Origin: Anarhynchus alexandrinus
Taxonomy: Eukaryota > Chordata > Aves > Charadriiformes > Charadriidae
DNA: 64,000 bases
NCBI GenBank assembly: GCA_008711295.1
Contig: VUYV01000522.1
Span: 192,327 to 256,326, forward strand
Reading direction: 5' to 3'
Shown here: positions 10,016-22,165 of the stretch, in pieces
Position numbering within the stretch: the first letter of the stretch is position 1
Layout of the letters: each line of letters opens with the position of its first letter
Translations under genes and position numbers: made by a program
The notes under the pieces: generated by a model
The model's database searches: none
Told to the model about the DNA's origin: nothing
Seen by the model: only the letters and a program-made list of their open reading frames with translations

Positions 10016-13000
10016 GGGTCCTTGACGGAGCTACAGAAAGGAGACACCCTTTGTGGACGTTGTCCTGATTCATCTTTGGCCAAGCCCAGCTGCACCTTCA
10101 CGTCCTCAAACGGGTTATTTAACTTATCATCCCCTTACCTATCATTTTAACCCAGAAATAGCAGTTGCCATGTGGCAATTCAGGCACTGGCTGGTTCCAC
10201 CTAATCCAGACTGTAAAGTTATTTTACAGGCGGATTGTATTTCAGATTTTAAAATATCTAGAGTAGCTATAAAGCGTAGATATGTCTTAATGGGAGGGTG
10301 TATTTTTATACACATGTGCGTTTGCATAGATATGAATTTATAGATGTATAGTACACACACGCACCCATAAAAATAGTAGCAGAATGAAATTTTGAGGATG
10401 GGGACAGAAGCGCTGATGGTGGCAGAACACACTATGAGCAGATCAGGGACAGTCGAGATCTGTCTGGCCCATGATTTTGGTACCACAATACCAGAGATTT
10501 TTTTTTTTTTTTGCTTTTTTGTGCCGTTCCTTCAGCACCCTGGGCCTGAGGTCAGTGGGGTTTGGGTCGGGCTTTTGCTCACAGAAGGATAGAAGAAGAC
10601 CTGAGCGCTGTGAGAATGGTGAAATGTCGGTGCACAGCAGTGAGATCCCCAAATCCTCCAGATTTTGGCTTGTGTGGTGTCCCTGTAGAGCGTGCTGCAA
10701 AATGTGTTTTATTTTTGGTAACTTCTTGTTAAAGGAGCCTTTTTGTTATACTATCCAAGTTTTTGTTGGAAAAAACCCAACCACAAACAGAACATTTCAA
10801 AACAGTAAAGTTTGCAAAACGCACTTTTGTATGAGAAAACGCCTGTTCAATAAGCAATGGCTTTTCGTTGAGAACAATACCGATAAAACATTTTTCGTCT
10901 TAACTGTCTTCCATGAGCAACTTCCATTTCCACTTTGCTTGATCGTTAATGAAAAATAAAAGCAGAAACCTCTCTGCTGAGAGGTCGATTCATGTTGAAT
11001 CTTCATCTGGTTGCCCTAGGCAGCTTTTGCTGTAATTACCTATACAACCTCCTTTCTTTTTTTTTTTTTTTTTTAATCTTTTAACAGTAAATTAATTAGA
11101 GACCAACTGATTTCTTTATTCACCCCGAGCTCTCCCACTACGCAGAGTAAGTAAAGGAGATGCCAGCCGTGCCACCTGGGCCCCTGCTTTTGGCTTTGGA
11201 GGTGGGATGCTGCCTTGACACGCGTGACGGAGACATTGCAGAGAGCCTTCAGAGCATGAACTTGTCGCGCAGCCTTGGGTGAGTGGCTCATCTGGCCCAT
11301 CTGTCAGGTAAGATCACACTGGGTGTAGGAGCCTAATTAATTAGTGCTGGTAACACCTTGGGGATACTCATACAAGTGCGTACGAAGGATTGTAACTAAC
11401 CATACTTCATTTTTGAGCTTTTTTTCAAGATTAAATTACACTTGTGCAAATTATACCCCGCCTGTGGGATAATGATACCCTTGGGAAACTGTAATTTTAT
11501 GGTAGATTGGAGTTATTATTAAAATTAGAGTATTACAGTGCGGCTTGGTGTCCTGTAACAGTCGGTAATCCCCCCGCAGGGGCTGGGGCAGTGCGGGATG
11601 GTCGGGAGCCGCGTGAGGCACCGGGCAGAGTTTGGGTATCGACGCAGGAAAAGGTACGTCGCGTTTCGGCCGTGCTCACCTGCTTTCCCCGCGCTTTGCT
11701 GCCGTTCAAAGCAACCCATTTCGAAGCACGGAAACCCCCTTTTCTCCAAGGGCTCGGTTTTCCCCAAGGATGCTTTCATGAGGTGGAACTTGGGGTAGGT
11801 TTTGAAAAAGCCAAGGCGGTGGGCTCCGTCCTCCTGCTTCTTACCCGATTCTGCACCCGTCCCCGTCAACATTTATATAGGGTGGCTGATCTACTTCATT
11901 TAATCTTAGAGGAACTGGGTTCCTCGTGGGGTGTATGAAAGACCTTTTCTCTTCCAACACCACCCAGGCGTGCAGGACTCTTAGACAGGTATCTGTGTCA
12001 GCGGGATAATTTTCATGTTCTCCTTAAAATTAACCCAAAAAAACCCTCTTAACTTCAAATACGACACTCCTGATGGCAAAAGTAGTGTTATTCAGAATAC
12101 AGCACATAATTAACATGGCCCTAACAGGGGTTGGTGCCTGCCTGAACTGGGAGGTCAGTTTTTTATCGATGCTGGAAAAGGTGGAGGTTGATGGACAGAC
12201 AGACTGCAGGGGGATGGCTGGGTCTGGTGATTTTAGACCCTCAGTCTAATAAGAAGCAAATAAGCTAATAAGAGCTAATGAGAAGCAAAGAGCTATTGGA
12301 CAAACCTCTGAGACCTATTGTACAAGAAAAACAGAGTTCTCTGGAAAAATGCAATGTTTTGAGGGATGTCTCAGGCGGATTGGGATTTTGACAGATAGGT
12401 GGTGAAATTTCAGTCTTGACTCTCCCATTGCATGTCCAGAGCTGTCGTGAAGTAGGTCAGAACTTGGTTTTGCTCATATGTTTTATCAGTGGTAGAGCAG
12501 ACAGGTGTACTTTGTGTCTAATACATTTAATTTTGACATTAGCACATTTAAACCAGATCATTTTTGGGATGTGCATTCTGGGGATAGTTTTGAAACGCTG
12601 GTTTTTCTGATTCAGCGCTTAGCAAATTGTGAAATTCTGGGGTGTCCCAGAGGAATGACGTTTTATTTTCCCGTGAGGTCTCTGCGTGCTGCTTGTCACT
12701 GGCCACAAAGCAGGAGGTGCGGGCGCATTTATCATGTGCTGATTCTGCTGATAGGTGGCAAGTGAAAGATAGCATGGTGAAAAACAGGCTGAGCATCACC
12801 CTCCCTGCGGGACGCTGAGTCCTGGACCTGACTGGTGGTCCAGCACGTCTGAACCCCCTAATAAACCCCACTGACTTCACCGGACTGCTCATGCCCTCGG
12901 AGTTACCCACATCCCTCTGTGCATGTCTGGACAGGTGCCTGAGGAGCTGGTACCCCAAACCACCGGAGCTGAATCCGACTTTGAGATCGGCTCCGCTTGT

Positions 13001-13640
13001 TCACGGTTTGCGTGTCAGCTCTTTCCCTCTGGCCTCCCAGTTGTTGCCGGCACTGGACTTACCCAAATAATCTTTTTTTTCTGTGTTTACTATCTCTCCA
13101 CTCCTTCCTTTGGAGACTTCCATAGCTAATAGGGACTTTTGATCTTCATAGCATGCTCCACGTTCCCCTTGCTTCTGAGATTATTAATAAGTGAGGTTAA
13201 ATAGGACAAATCCCTCCCATTCGGTGTTAAGCAGCTGTTTATTCTTTTCACAGCAGACATGAAAAACGCCCGGAGCAGACGGATGCTGTGAGGGATCTGT
13301 TCAGGTCGGCCATGCTGTCGTGTTAAATCCAGACTTCTTCCCCCTCTGAAGACATCTCTCGCTGGGATGTCACATCCCTGCCCGCGGGGAGCAATCGATT
13401 CACCTCGGCTATATTGCAAAAGCGGCAGAGCAGCAGCTCCTTTAGGCTATCCACCCCCAAGACACGTCTGCCTCTCTTCACCCATCCCTCCACCTGCACC
13501 CCGGAACCATCTGGACATATGTCATGCAAGGGACGGGCGCTCGGGTCCTCTGCGCCACATCACGTCAACCTGGCTGTCTGCTCCGAGCCAGGCTGAGGGC
13601 ACGCTTGCAGCAACACACCGGGACACTGTGCTGTTTTTTC
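10016..13640. other. Intergenic between scaffoldin and cornulin, no gene seen
   Basis: The stretch holds poly-T tracts near 10500 and 11058 and AT-rich sequence, but no supported coding exon. A good minus-strand donor-like sequence (TTTGGGTAAGTCC, plus 13057-13069) resembles the scaffoldin exon 1 end. It could be an alternative first exon, but its TATA box is degenerate. Confidence 0.6.
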
Positions 13641-13646
13641 TTCAGT

Positions 13647-13652
13647 TTTATT
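13647..13652 (-). terminator. CRNN: Poly(A) signal for the cornulin-like gene
   Basis: TTTATT on the plus strand gives AATAAA on the minus strand, about 210 bases downstream of the stop codon at 13860-13862. Confidence 0.7.
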
Positions 13653-13859
13653 TGATTTGGTTACACAGGCAGGGGCAGCCTAAGGCAGGGCAAGAGGGAA
13701 GGTCTCGAGTCATGCATAGCTCGGTACAAACCAGGGGAGGGAAGCCCAGGGTTAATAAGGAATTGGACAAGAGATGACAAATAGAAATGCAAAACCCAGA
13801 GTGGGACTGGACAAAAAGTACCTCCTCGCAGGGGGCAATGGCGTCGCTTTGACTTGCCT

Positions 13860-15443
13860 TTACTTCTGTGGTGGCCACTGGTACAGAGACTGCAGGACCT
13901 GTTGCTCTATAGGGGGTTGTATGTGTTGATGAATATCTTGTGGCTGTTGTGCTGGACAAGACGGAGCCTCTGCCCCGCTGTGCTCCTGCTCCATCACCTT
14001 GGATTCAGGGAGCCGATGCAAAGCCGTATCGTGGTGCGTTCCCTGGGGCTTGGGATCCCGATGGGGGCTTGCACCCCGCTGCAGCTTCTGGGTCTTGCCA
14101 GGGTTGGGGTCCTGCTGAGGGGCCTCGCAGTCCTGGGTCTTGTTGTTTGGGTCTCTTCCTTGTGTCTCAGAGGGACAATTCAGGTCCTGCTCTGCTGACT
14201 CTTTCTCTGGACTTTGATGGTGGTTTGAACCCTGTCCTGGTGCCTCAGTTTCTTTGGCCTGGTGGGTTTTTGGGTCCCGTTTTGGTGTCTCAGTCTCTTC
14301 AACCTTATGAGTATTTCTGGCCCGCCCTGTTGTTACGGTGCCCAGAATCTCACCTCTCTCTGGATGCCCTTCTGGTGCTTCAGTCCTGCCATCCTCATCC
14401 TGGTCCTGCTCCTTTTCCTCACCCTCCTGGGTTTGACGGTCTTCCTTGTTCTGCTCTGGTGTCTCACCCTCCTGGGTTTGAGGGTTGTCCTGGTCCTGCT
14501 CTGGTTTCTCACCCTCTTGGGTTTGATGGTTGTCCTGGTCCTGCTCTGGTTTCTCACCCTCCTGGGTTTGACTTGACNTCTGGTGTCTCACCTTCTTGGG
14601 TTTGACGGTTGTCCTGGTCCTCCTCTGGTGTCTCACCCTCCTGGGTTTGAGGGTTGTCCTGCTCCTTCTCCGGTGTCTCACCCTCTTGGGTTTGAGGGTT
14701 ATCTGGGTCCTGTGTCTCAGTGTCCTGGTCCTGACTGTTCACACCCTGCTCGGGGTCCTGCTGGTTGCGGGAGACCCTCCCCGCTGTGCGTGGCCCCGGC
14801 GGCTGCTCCCCGCCTGCCTTCTCTTGCTCTTTTGGCTCTTGACCATCTTCTGGTGCCTGGCCCTGCTGGAGCGGCTTGTAACAAGCCTTGGCCGTGCGGA
14901 AAACCAGGCTGAGCAACTCACTGAAGTCAAGCCTGCGATTGCTGTCGTCATCCAGGAAATGCAGCAACTTCTCGACGGTTTTGGGGTCCTGCGGGTTCTG
15001 TAAAGAGACAAACGGTGTTGGCAAAGCCCATGAGCCCTTTGTGCCACCTCTCTGGGAGCACTCGAGCAGTCTCAGGGCAGAAATCCAGCCCCACGGGTCG
15101 CTCCCCACACTGAGCTCTACAAGCTGCCGGCACTGGGACAACAACCAACTTCTCCTCTTCCCTGCAGATCCTGGGCTTTGAAGGCATCTGTGCCTTTCCC
15201 AGGGAGCCAGGCGTCCTGTACACCCACATGGGAGCATGTGGCTGTACCCTGTAGCCCTGTAGCCCGAAGGCGGCGCCGGCACCAGCTGCGGGGCCGGGTC
15301 CTCACCTCCATCGCATCCGCAAACTCCTGCTCGATGAGCTGCCTCAGCTCCTCCCTTCTCAGGGGGCTGCAGTCGCCGTCGCTTCTGGCGCAAACGTAGA
15401 AAAGAGCACCGATGTCACTGGCATTTTCCTGGGGCTGGGCCAT
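13860..15443 (-). CDS. CRNN: Cornulin-like S100 fused-type protein
   Basis: Coding exons are 15443-15306 and 14997-13860. Exon 2 encodes 46 residues starting MAQPQENASD and ends at a GTGAG donor, exactly as long as in the scaffoldin gene. Exon 3 starts NPQDPKTVEK after a TTACAG acceptor and gives a second EF-hand-like loop that is divergent (DDDSNRRLDFSEL, with Asn-Arg-Arg where Gly is usual), so calcium binding may be weak. The body has roughly seven 15-residue repeats of the type QTQEGETPEQDQDN, followed by a Gln/Glu/Pro-rich tail ending YQWPPQK. An N at 14578 sits at a shortened repeat and the frame changes there, which suggests a collapsed repeat rather than a true mutation. Family knowledge: cornulin is a Gln-rich cornified-envelope protein of squamous epithelium. 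The fused-type call is firm. The cornulin name rests on the QTQEG-type repeats and the position beside scaffoldin. Confidence 0.8.
14420..14740 (-). repeat. 45-bp repeats of the cornulin-like gene, broken at an N
   Basis: About seven 45-base units encode QTQEGE followed by TPEQDQDN-like residues. At 14571-14580 the sequence ACTTGACNTC replaces most of a unit. Bases are missing and the reading frame changes, so the repeat number in this assembly is unreliable. Confidence 0.85.
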
Positions 15444-16010
15444 CTCCTGGCAAAAATTGAGGCAGCCTGCGAGAAAAACACAGAGGAAAAGGGGCTTCTT
15501 AAAATTTGCTTGGTTTTCAGATAAGTTACTGTTAAACGACACAGCCGGACAGGCAGAGAGGGAAAGAAGAGCCAGAGAAGGGCACAGATAAAATGAAAGC
15601 GTAAGGGAAGGTAAAGAGAGAGCAAGAAGGATCTCACAGGAAAACACCTCTGAAAAATGGAACTCAGCCGCAGAGACGGCGTGGTGTGAGGACCAGCAGG
15701 TGATGGCTGGAGAGGTGAGGGACAGCGAGAGCCGAAAGCCTGGGGGCACATGGTGAGGGAGGAGAGACTCAAAATCCCACTTGGCTTTCTCTGGAGCAGA
15801 GCAGAGCAGTGAATGGAGGTCGTCTCCACCAAACCACGGAATATTGTAATTCCAGATCCCTTTTACCATCTTCTCTTCTTCTTTTTTTTTTTTTTTTTTC
15901 TGTAGGAGAGCTCAGCAGTGGCAGCTCCAGGGACATCCTCACGGCCAGAAGCTCCTGCTTTCCTGCTGGTAGCAAAGACAGACAGCGTAATAAAGTTTGT
16001 CCAGGCTTAC

Positions 16011-16083
16011 CTGGGCGAGTAGCAGGAGCGCTGAGATTCGGGAGCGTAGTCTGGAGCAGATCAGCTCTCGGCCGTCTTATATA
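16011..16083 (-). promoter_or_regulatory. CRNN: Cornulin-like promoter and noncoding exon 1
   Basis: A minus-strand TATATAAG box (plus 16076-16083) is followed about 70 bases later by a GTAAGC donor (intron begins at 16010). The exon 2 acceptor lies just before 15466, 22 bases upstream of the ATG. That 5'UTR segment (GCTGCCTCAA) resembles the scaffoldin one (GCTTGCTTGAA), consistent with duplication of the two genes. Confidence 0.75.
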
Positions 16084-19044
16084 CAGGTCAGGATCACAGC
16101 CTGCATCTTCCAGAGGAGACACCCCTTCAGCAGGGCGACCTGAAACATCTTTCACCCAATTACATTGTCATGCCCCTGTCTTCATTTGTCTCTTTCTCAT
16201 TAACTTCTGCTCTGATGCTTTTCTCTGGAGTTAACACATGATCCTTCCTAAGCTTGCCCCACCTGCAGACACACTTCAGAGGAATTTAACAGAAAAGGCT
16301 ATTTTTACCACTGGAGGATTTAGTTTAAGGTGATGCCCGAGCAACGCCCGGGACTCTTGTGTTTGGCAAAGGTGTTTTGTGAGAAGGAGATCCCCCGTGA
16401 CTGACAGGCCGGGGAGGAGACCGCCCGGGAGCGCTTGCATGGTGAAACAAGAGAAGAGAAAACAAAGGAAGAAAAATGAGGATATTGTGATGCCAAGATG
16501 AACGTGATTCCTTCCAGAAACTCCCTCTTCCAGATCCCGACGGGGTGGGGGGGAGGTAGGCATCGAGCAAAGAAGTCTTTTCAAACAGTGCCACCAAGTG
16601 GCACTTGGAGCAGGACGGAGGGGTGACACGGCGTGTCCCAGAGCCACCGAGCCGCTGGGGGCCGTGGGCACGGTGGGCTGCAATCGCCCATTTACCAGAA
16701 GGGGAAACTGAGGCACGGGGCAAGGAAGGGACCTCAACTCCTCCTGCTGTGTCCAGCACCAGTCCCCGCTGCGATCCTGTGGGTGAGGCCACCAGTGGGT
16801 TAACTGGGAGCCCCACAGGCCCACAATAACAGCAGTTATTGCTGTTTGCTCAGGAAAATCAATTCTATATGTCCCTATGCTGTCTCATCACACCCCCACC
16901 CCAGTGCTCCAAATGCAGTGGGATATGGAAGTTGTTTCCTAGGCACTTCGAGTGAGACTTTTAGGTGTCCTCACTTTCTATTTTTTAAAGTCATTTTCTT
17001 GGCCAATACGTGGCTAATAAGAAAGGCTGGGGAAAAAAAAAAGATATCAGAAATCCACACAGCTTTTAGTCCTGTTTTACCTCAAACCAGGACATTAGTA
17101 CGAAGTGTTTTGGGCACAGAAAATAAAACACATCCAGTTTTTTATTAAAAAAAAAAAAACAAAAAACACTTTCAGGAAAATGCCCCGGCTTGCTCTGTGC
17201 CCGGCAGGGGGAAGGTTAATGTGTCTCACTTCGTTTGTCTGAAATCCTTTCAGGTGCGTGGGGAAGGGCTGGGAGGGGATAGACAGGGGGGGCTGGGGGG
17301 TCCGGGGGGCTGTGCTGGCCTTTGGTTGTGTGCTGAGCCCTCTTGAGCTCAGGGCTTCTTTTTTTTCTGGCTGATTCTGTCCGAAACCATGCCCTTTCTT
17401 TAAGCTGAGAGGTTTCTTACATATTGTAGTTTTAATCCCAGGTGCCACCAAGCAGCTCTTCAGTCAGCCCGAGCGGGCAGTGCCCAGGGAGGAGCGATGA
17501 CCTCCCTTTTCTTGCTGTCTATCAATCCATCAACCCTTCTATTGCGTCCGCGTGGAAACACACTGCTTTCCTCTAACACGCGGCACGTTTGCTGCTAACC
17601 TTCTCGTTAAGCTGCAGTGAGGGTGGGGGGCAATTACGGGGGCACCTTGCAGAGGCAAAAGTGTTTAAGGTGTTCTCGCTGAAGTTATTTCTGGTCAAAC
17701 CGCCCGGACCCTGAGCAGGGCGGTTTCTCGTCTTCTAGAAAACTGTAGACAATAAGAGGTTTACGTTGTGAGGGATTTCATACCTGCTTTACGAAGCAGG
17801 AAAGGTTAGAGGGTCAAACAGTACGTGAAGAAGTTCAAAGCGCTGCAGAACAGAAAAGAGAAAAACATCGCTTTGAGCAGAGCTTGCAGTAAATGAGGTT
17901 GAACCCAGGGAGCCGAGGGCAGGTGCTTCTGGTTTGCGATGATGCTGGGGGGTGTTGAAGAGGGTTGGGAAGGGGCTGGGAGGGGTTGCTCCCTGAAAAG
18001 GTCTGGAAAGAAGCTGATCTTCCTGGGAGCTTCTCCACAGCAGAAAAGCAGCATTTGTGTTGCTCTTTACCCTGAAAACTGCCCTTCCAGTGGAGCCGAA
18101 TTGCTTAATACAATTAGTTTATGATGCCTTTGGCTGAGATAAAGCTTGAGCTCAAATTTCTCTGTTTTCACCCAATATCAAAAGGGGATATCAGCCTCCG
18201 GGGCTGTGCCTGGTGTGCTTAGAGATTCCTGAGCACCCCGGGACCTTCAAGCTGTGCTGGTGTTGTAGAGGGTACGTTAGCACCGCAGCTCAAATTTTGG
18301 GGCAGCATCTTGCTTTAGCATGATTGACCTCCCCGTGATGCCAACCCGCTCTTGAGAGAAGAATAAACGCTATGGGAGTTTGTGTTCAAAGCAGCCAAAA
18401 TGCGCGCTGGCGTTCCAAGGTGGATTTATCGCGGAGACGTGGAGGTAAGGTGCACGGTGTGGCGGCGGAGGGAACAGGTCTGCAGCGCTTTGTTTACTTG
18501 GCAAACTCGCTCCACTAATATTCACAAGTCTTTGAGGTGTATTTGCTGAAGGAGCTCCGTTTTCTGAGCTCACCCGTATAAAATGTGTCGGGGCACTGGG
18601 CAAACCAGCTCGTCTGGATCGGCAGAGTGTGCGTTCAGGCTTAGGCTGCTGGTGAAACGCTCTCTGGTTGCTCCCTTTAAGCAGTTTGATGGCCTATTTT
18701 TATCCACATCTGTCCAGTCCACCTTTCTTTCTGTAAGATATCATAAGCAGGCTGGTCTGTGCGTTCACACGAGGGGCTCTTGTTTCCCCGGGCTGTGGAC
18801 TGCACAGCTCAGGTCAGTTTGGAAGAGTGATCCAAGGCTGGGTGAAGCTGGAGGTGACACCTGGCTCAAAGCAGCACTGTGACTTTGGCATGGTTGTTTA
18901 GAGCAAAAGGCATGTTCTAAGTGCAGAAAAAAAGAAAGGTGTGGAAAATGTAAGTGTTAAGCAAGAGCTTTAAAGTAATTTAGTAGCTCTTATTACCACC
19001 ACGGTGATTGCTGAAGATCTACAACCTAGGTCGTGCTTAAATTT

Positions 19045-19485
19045 CATAGAATCATAGAATGGTTAAAGTTGGAAGGGACCTTGAAGACCATCCAGTGCCA
19101 CCCCCTGCCCTGGGCAGGGACACCTCCCACCAGCCCAGGTTGCTCCAAGCCCCGTCCAACCTGGCCTTGAACACCTCCAGGGATGGGGCAGCCACAGCTT
19201 CTCGGGGCAACCTGCGCCAGGGGCTCACCACCCGCACAGTCAGGAGTGTCTTCCTCACATCTCATCTCATCTCAATCTCCCCTCTGTCAGTGTCAAACCG
19301 TTCCCCTCGTCCCATCGCTCCCCTCCCTGACCCAGAGTCCCTCCCCAGCTCTCCTGGAGCCCCTTTAGGCACTGGAAGGGGCTCTGAGGTCTCCGCGGAG
19401 CCTTCTCTTCTCCAGGCTGAACACCCCCAACTCTCTCAGCAGAGGGGCTCCAGCCCTTGGAGCATCTCCGTGGCCCTTTCCCCTG
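19045..19485 (-). mobile_element. CR1 LINE fragment
   Basis: The left end begins CATAGAATCATAGAATGGTT, the reverse complement of the CR1 3' terminus, followed by the typical TTGGAAGGGACC segment. The copy is 5'-truncated and contains no intact reverse transcriptase frame. Confidence 0.95.
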
Positions 19486-21726
19486 CTGTATTTTAATGTG
19501 TAAGACTTCAGGTAAACCAACCTTGCCTAAAATTCTTTTCTTTGAAAATATGACAAGGGTTATTTTGCTTTCTTCTGCCTGAAGCCCATGTGGACCCGGG
19601 CAATTGCTCAGCCCCTCGGTGAACCAGGAGGAAAGGAAGAAGCAGATGGAGGAGGCACCTGGGAGGGAATGGGGTGCAGAAGAAGCATTGCCGGCAGTCG
19701 GGGGGGGGGTTGTGGTGAGTGTGTGTCAGGCAGTAATGCAGGGACTGGTGTTGGGTGTTAGGACTTGGGGGATGATTAAGGTCTGGGGCTCAGGGGGGTG
19801 GGAGTTAGGTCAGAGCGGTCAGGTTTCTCAACAAAAAATAAAGGAGGAAATTCCAGTTTATTCCTGTGTGGCTGTGATTGTTCCTGCTCAGCAGGGAAGA
19901 GCAGAAGCGTAGATTAGCGCTGATGAAGGAGGGAAAGTGCTGCACTGGAGGTTTAATGTGCGAAAGCATTTAAATACGGGTTTTGGAGAGCTGGAAGGGT
20001 GGTTGGGGCTTGTTTTAGGAGGTTAAAAGAAAAAAAAAAAGCAAATGCCAGGCTAGTGCCTGTGCTCGGTGCTGCTGTGGGACCCAGAGATTTTATCTGT
20101 GGTTATCCCCTTCCTACCGTGCCTCCTTCGCCCTCTCTCCCCGTTGTTTCCTTCTTTCTTTTGCCTGCTGAGGGCAGTTTACACTGAGGTTCGGGCTTCC
20201 CTCCCTTTTCTTGCCTCGTTCCACACACAAAGCACGATTCCTAAACTTTCCCAGGGCTGCAGCCCATTATACAGAGAGCTTTATCGCTACATCTGTGTCA
20301 TTATCAGGAATTAAGCTAATTGGAATAAAATGCTTTATTTTCCTACGCTGCCTAGGCATTTCGGCAAGTTATTTCTGTTGCAACCTTCTTTATTGCTAAT
20401 TCATTGTGACATTAAGAAGTGTAATACATCAGCTTTTCTCTAATACGTTTCCACTTTTTCACATGTTAATGAGCATATTTAACATATTTCTTCAGAGATA
20501 ATTGGATGCTAAGGCTCCCTGTGGTAATGCACCGAAAGCCAGCGAGCAATGGCTTTAATATCTAAAAGACTCTTTCTGCATTTGAATAATCCCACAGTTA
20601 AAATTAGGAATTAATCTCTTGGCTGAAACAAGGTTTTTGAGGATACTTTTCTTGTTTTGAGACAGTTTTAATACAGATGTTAACTATACTTATGGAGAAG
20701 ATAATTACACACTTCCTTTGCGTTTGTACCCCCGAATTCACAAAGGGGCCCAGGTATCTCTGATTATCTCTTTCCTCTCGCCCATTGATCCTCCTGGTGG
20801 AGGCAGGGTTTTTCTGTGCTTCGTTTGCCCATGACTCACCCAGCCGGCTGTTTTAATTCAGAACACAGAAGCTACCATTGAGTAAATTATTTTTTTTTTC
20901 TAATGGTGCAGAGGAACTCACAAGTTTACTTAAACAGGTCTAGGTCTGGAAGAGGAAAGGAAACGGTGATATGAAGCCAGCCAATGCATAGAGAGTACCT
21001 CTGAAATTCTGTATCTCACTTTAAGCACATCTTTAGCAATTAGAGACTGAGACTAATCCTAACATGGAAATAGGGCGGGGAGGAAGGTGAGACAAGATTA
21101 TCCCATATTCACTGCTAGTAAGAATTATTTTGCCTCCCTCCCAAGGCTCTTGCTTTTCACTGTGAGGAGGAGGAGGACCTCCTGCGTGGCAGCACGCTGT
21201 ATGGCAGTCCTTCATCCCAGATGATTGGGAATGCTGTTAACGACCAAGACAATTAATCATGCAGCTACTACTCATTACCTCCAGCCCAGGAGACTCCAAG
21301 TCCTGCTTTTTATCTGTCACCAGAAAGCTTTGACACTGCCTGTGTGTTCCTTGCCCTTCAACTTCTCCACACTCCAGCAGGAAATGTCCTCCTGCCTTCC
21401 CGTGCCGTGAGCCACCAGAGGACGCTGCACGTGTGCACGCGTGGTCACACGTGTGTGCACGTGTGCTGTGGGTGCCATGGCCAAGCGTGTGTGTGCACGG
21501 ACACACCTGTGTGCGTTTGGTGTGGGCAGCTGGGACGCTGTCCCTCCGGGGAGGGCTGCTGCCTGCACCCAGCCCTCGCTCAGACGCTCTCCCTCAGCCA
21601 GCCACGGGCTTAACTTTGGAAAATCGGCTTCTGGGCAGAACTCTGGCCGTGAACCAGCTTGTTTTGGTAGTGCCCAGAGGTTGGGCAGGTGTAGTAGTCC
21701 ATCTGCGAGCACTCCTCTTTGGCTTT

Positions 21727-22165
21727 CATAGAATCATAGAATGGTTTAGGTTGGAAAGGACCTTGAAGACCATCTCATTCCAACTCCCTGCCATAGGCAG
21801 GGACACCTCCCACCAGCCCAGGCTGCCCAAGGCCACGTCCAGCCTGGCCTTGAACACCTCCAGGGATGGGGCCTCAACAACCTCTCTGGGCAACCTGTGC
21901 CAGTGCCTCACCACCCTCACAGGGAAAAACTTCTTCCTAATGTTCAATCTAAACCTGCCCTCTTCCAGTTTGAAGCCATTCCCCCTCGTCCTATCACTCC
22001 ATGCCCCAGTAAAAAGTCCTTCCCCAGCTCTCCTGGAGCCCCTTTAGGGACTGGAAGGCCGCAATAAGGTCTCCCCGGAGCCTTCTCTTCTCCAGGCTGA
22101 ACAGCCCCAACTCTTTCAGCCTCTCCTCATAGGAGAGGTGCTCCAGCCCTCGGATCACCCTCGTG
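21727..22165 (-). mobile_element. CR1 LINE fragment
   Basis: It has the same 3'-end signature (CATAGAATCATAGAATGG) and the same internal order as the copy at 19.0 kb, ending within sequence similar to TCTCCAGGCTGAACAGCCCC. It is a 5'-truncated, non-coding copy. Confidence 0.95.

Noticed and set aside
13057..13150. Alternative scaffoldin first exon near 13.06 kb
   Set aside because: The donor TTTGGGTAAGTCC is good, but the TATA-like TATGAAG is degenerate and the exon body does not resemble exon 1 at 9.94 kb. Only transcript data could support it.
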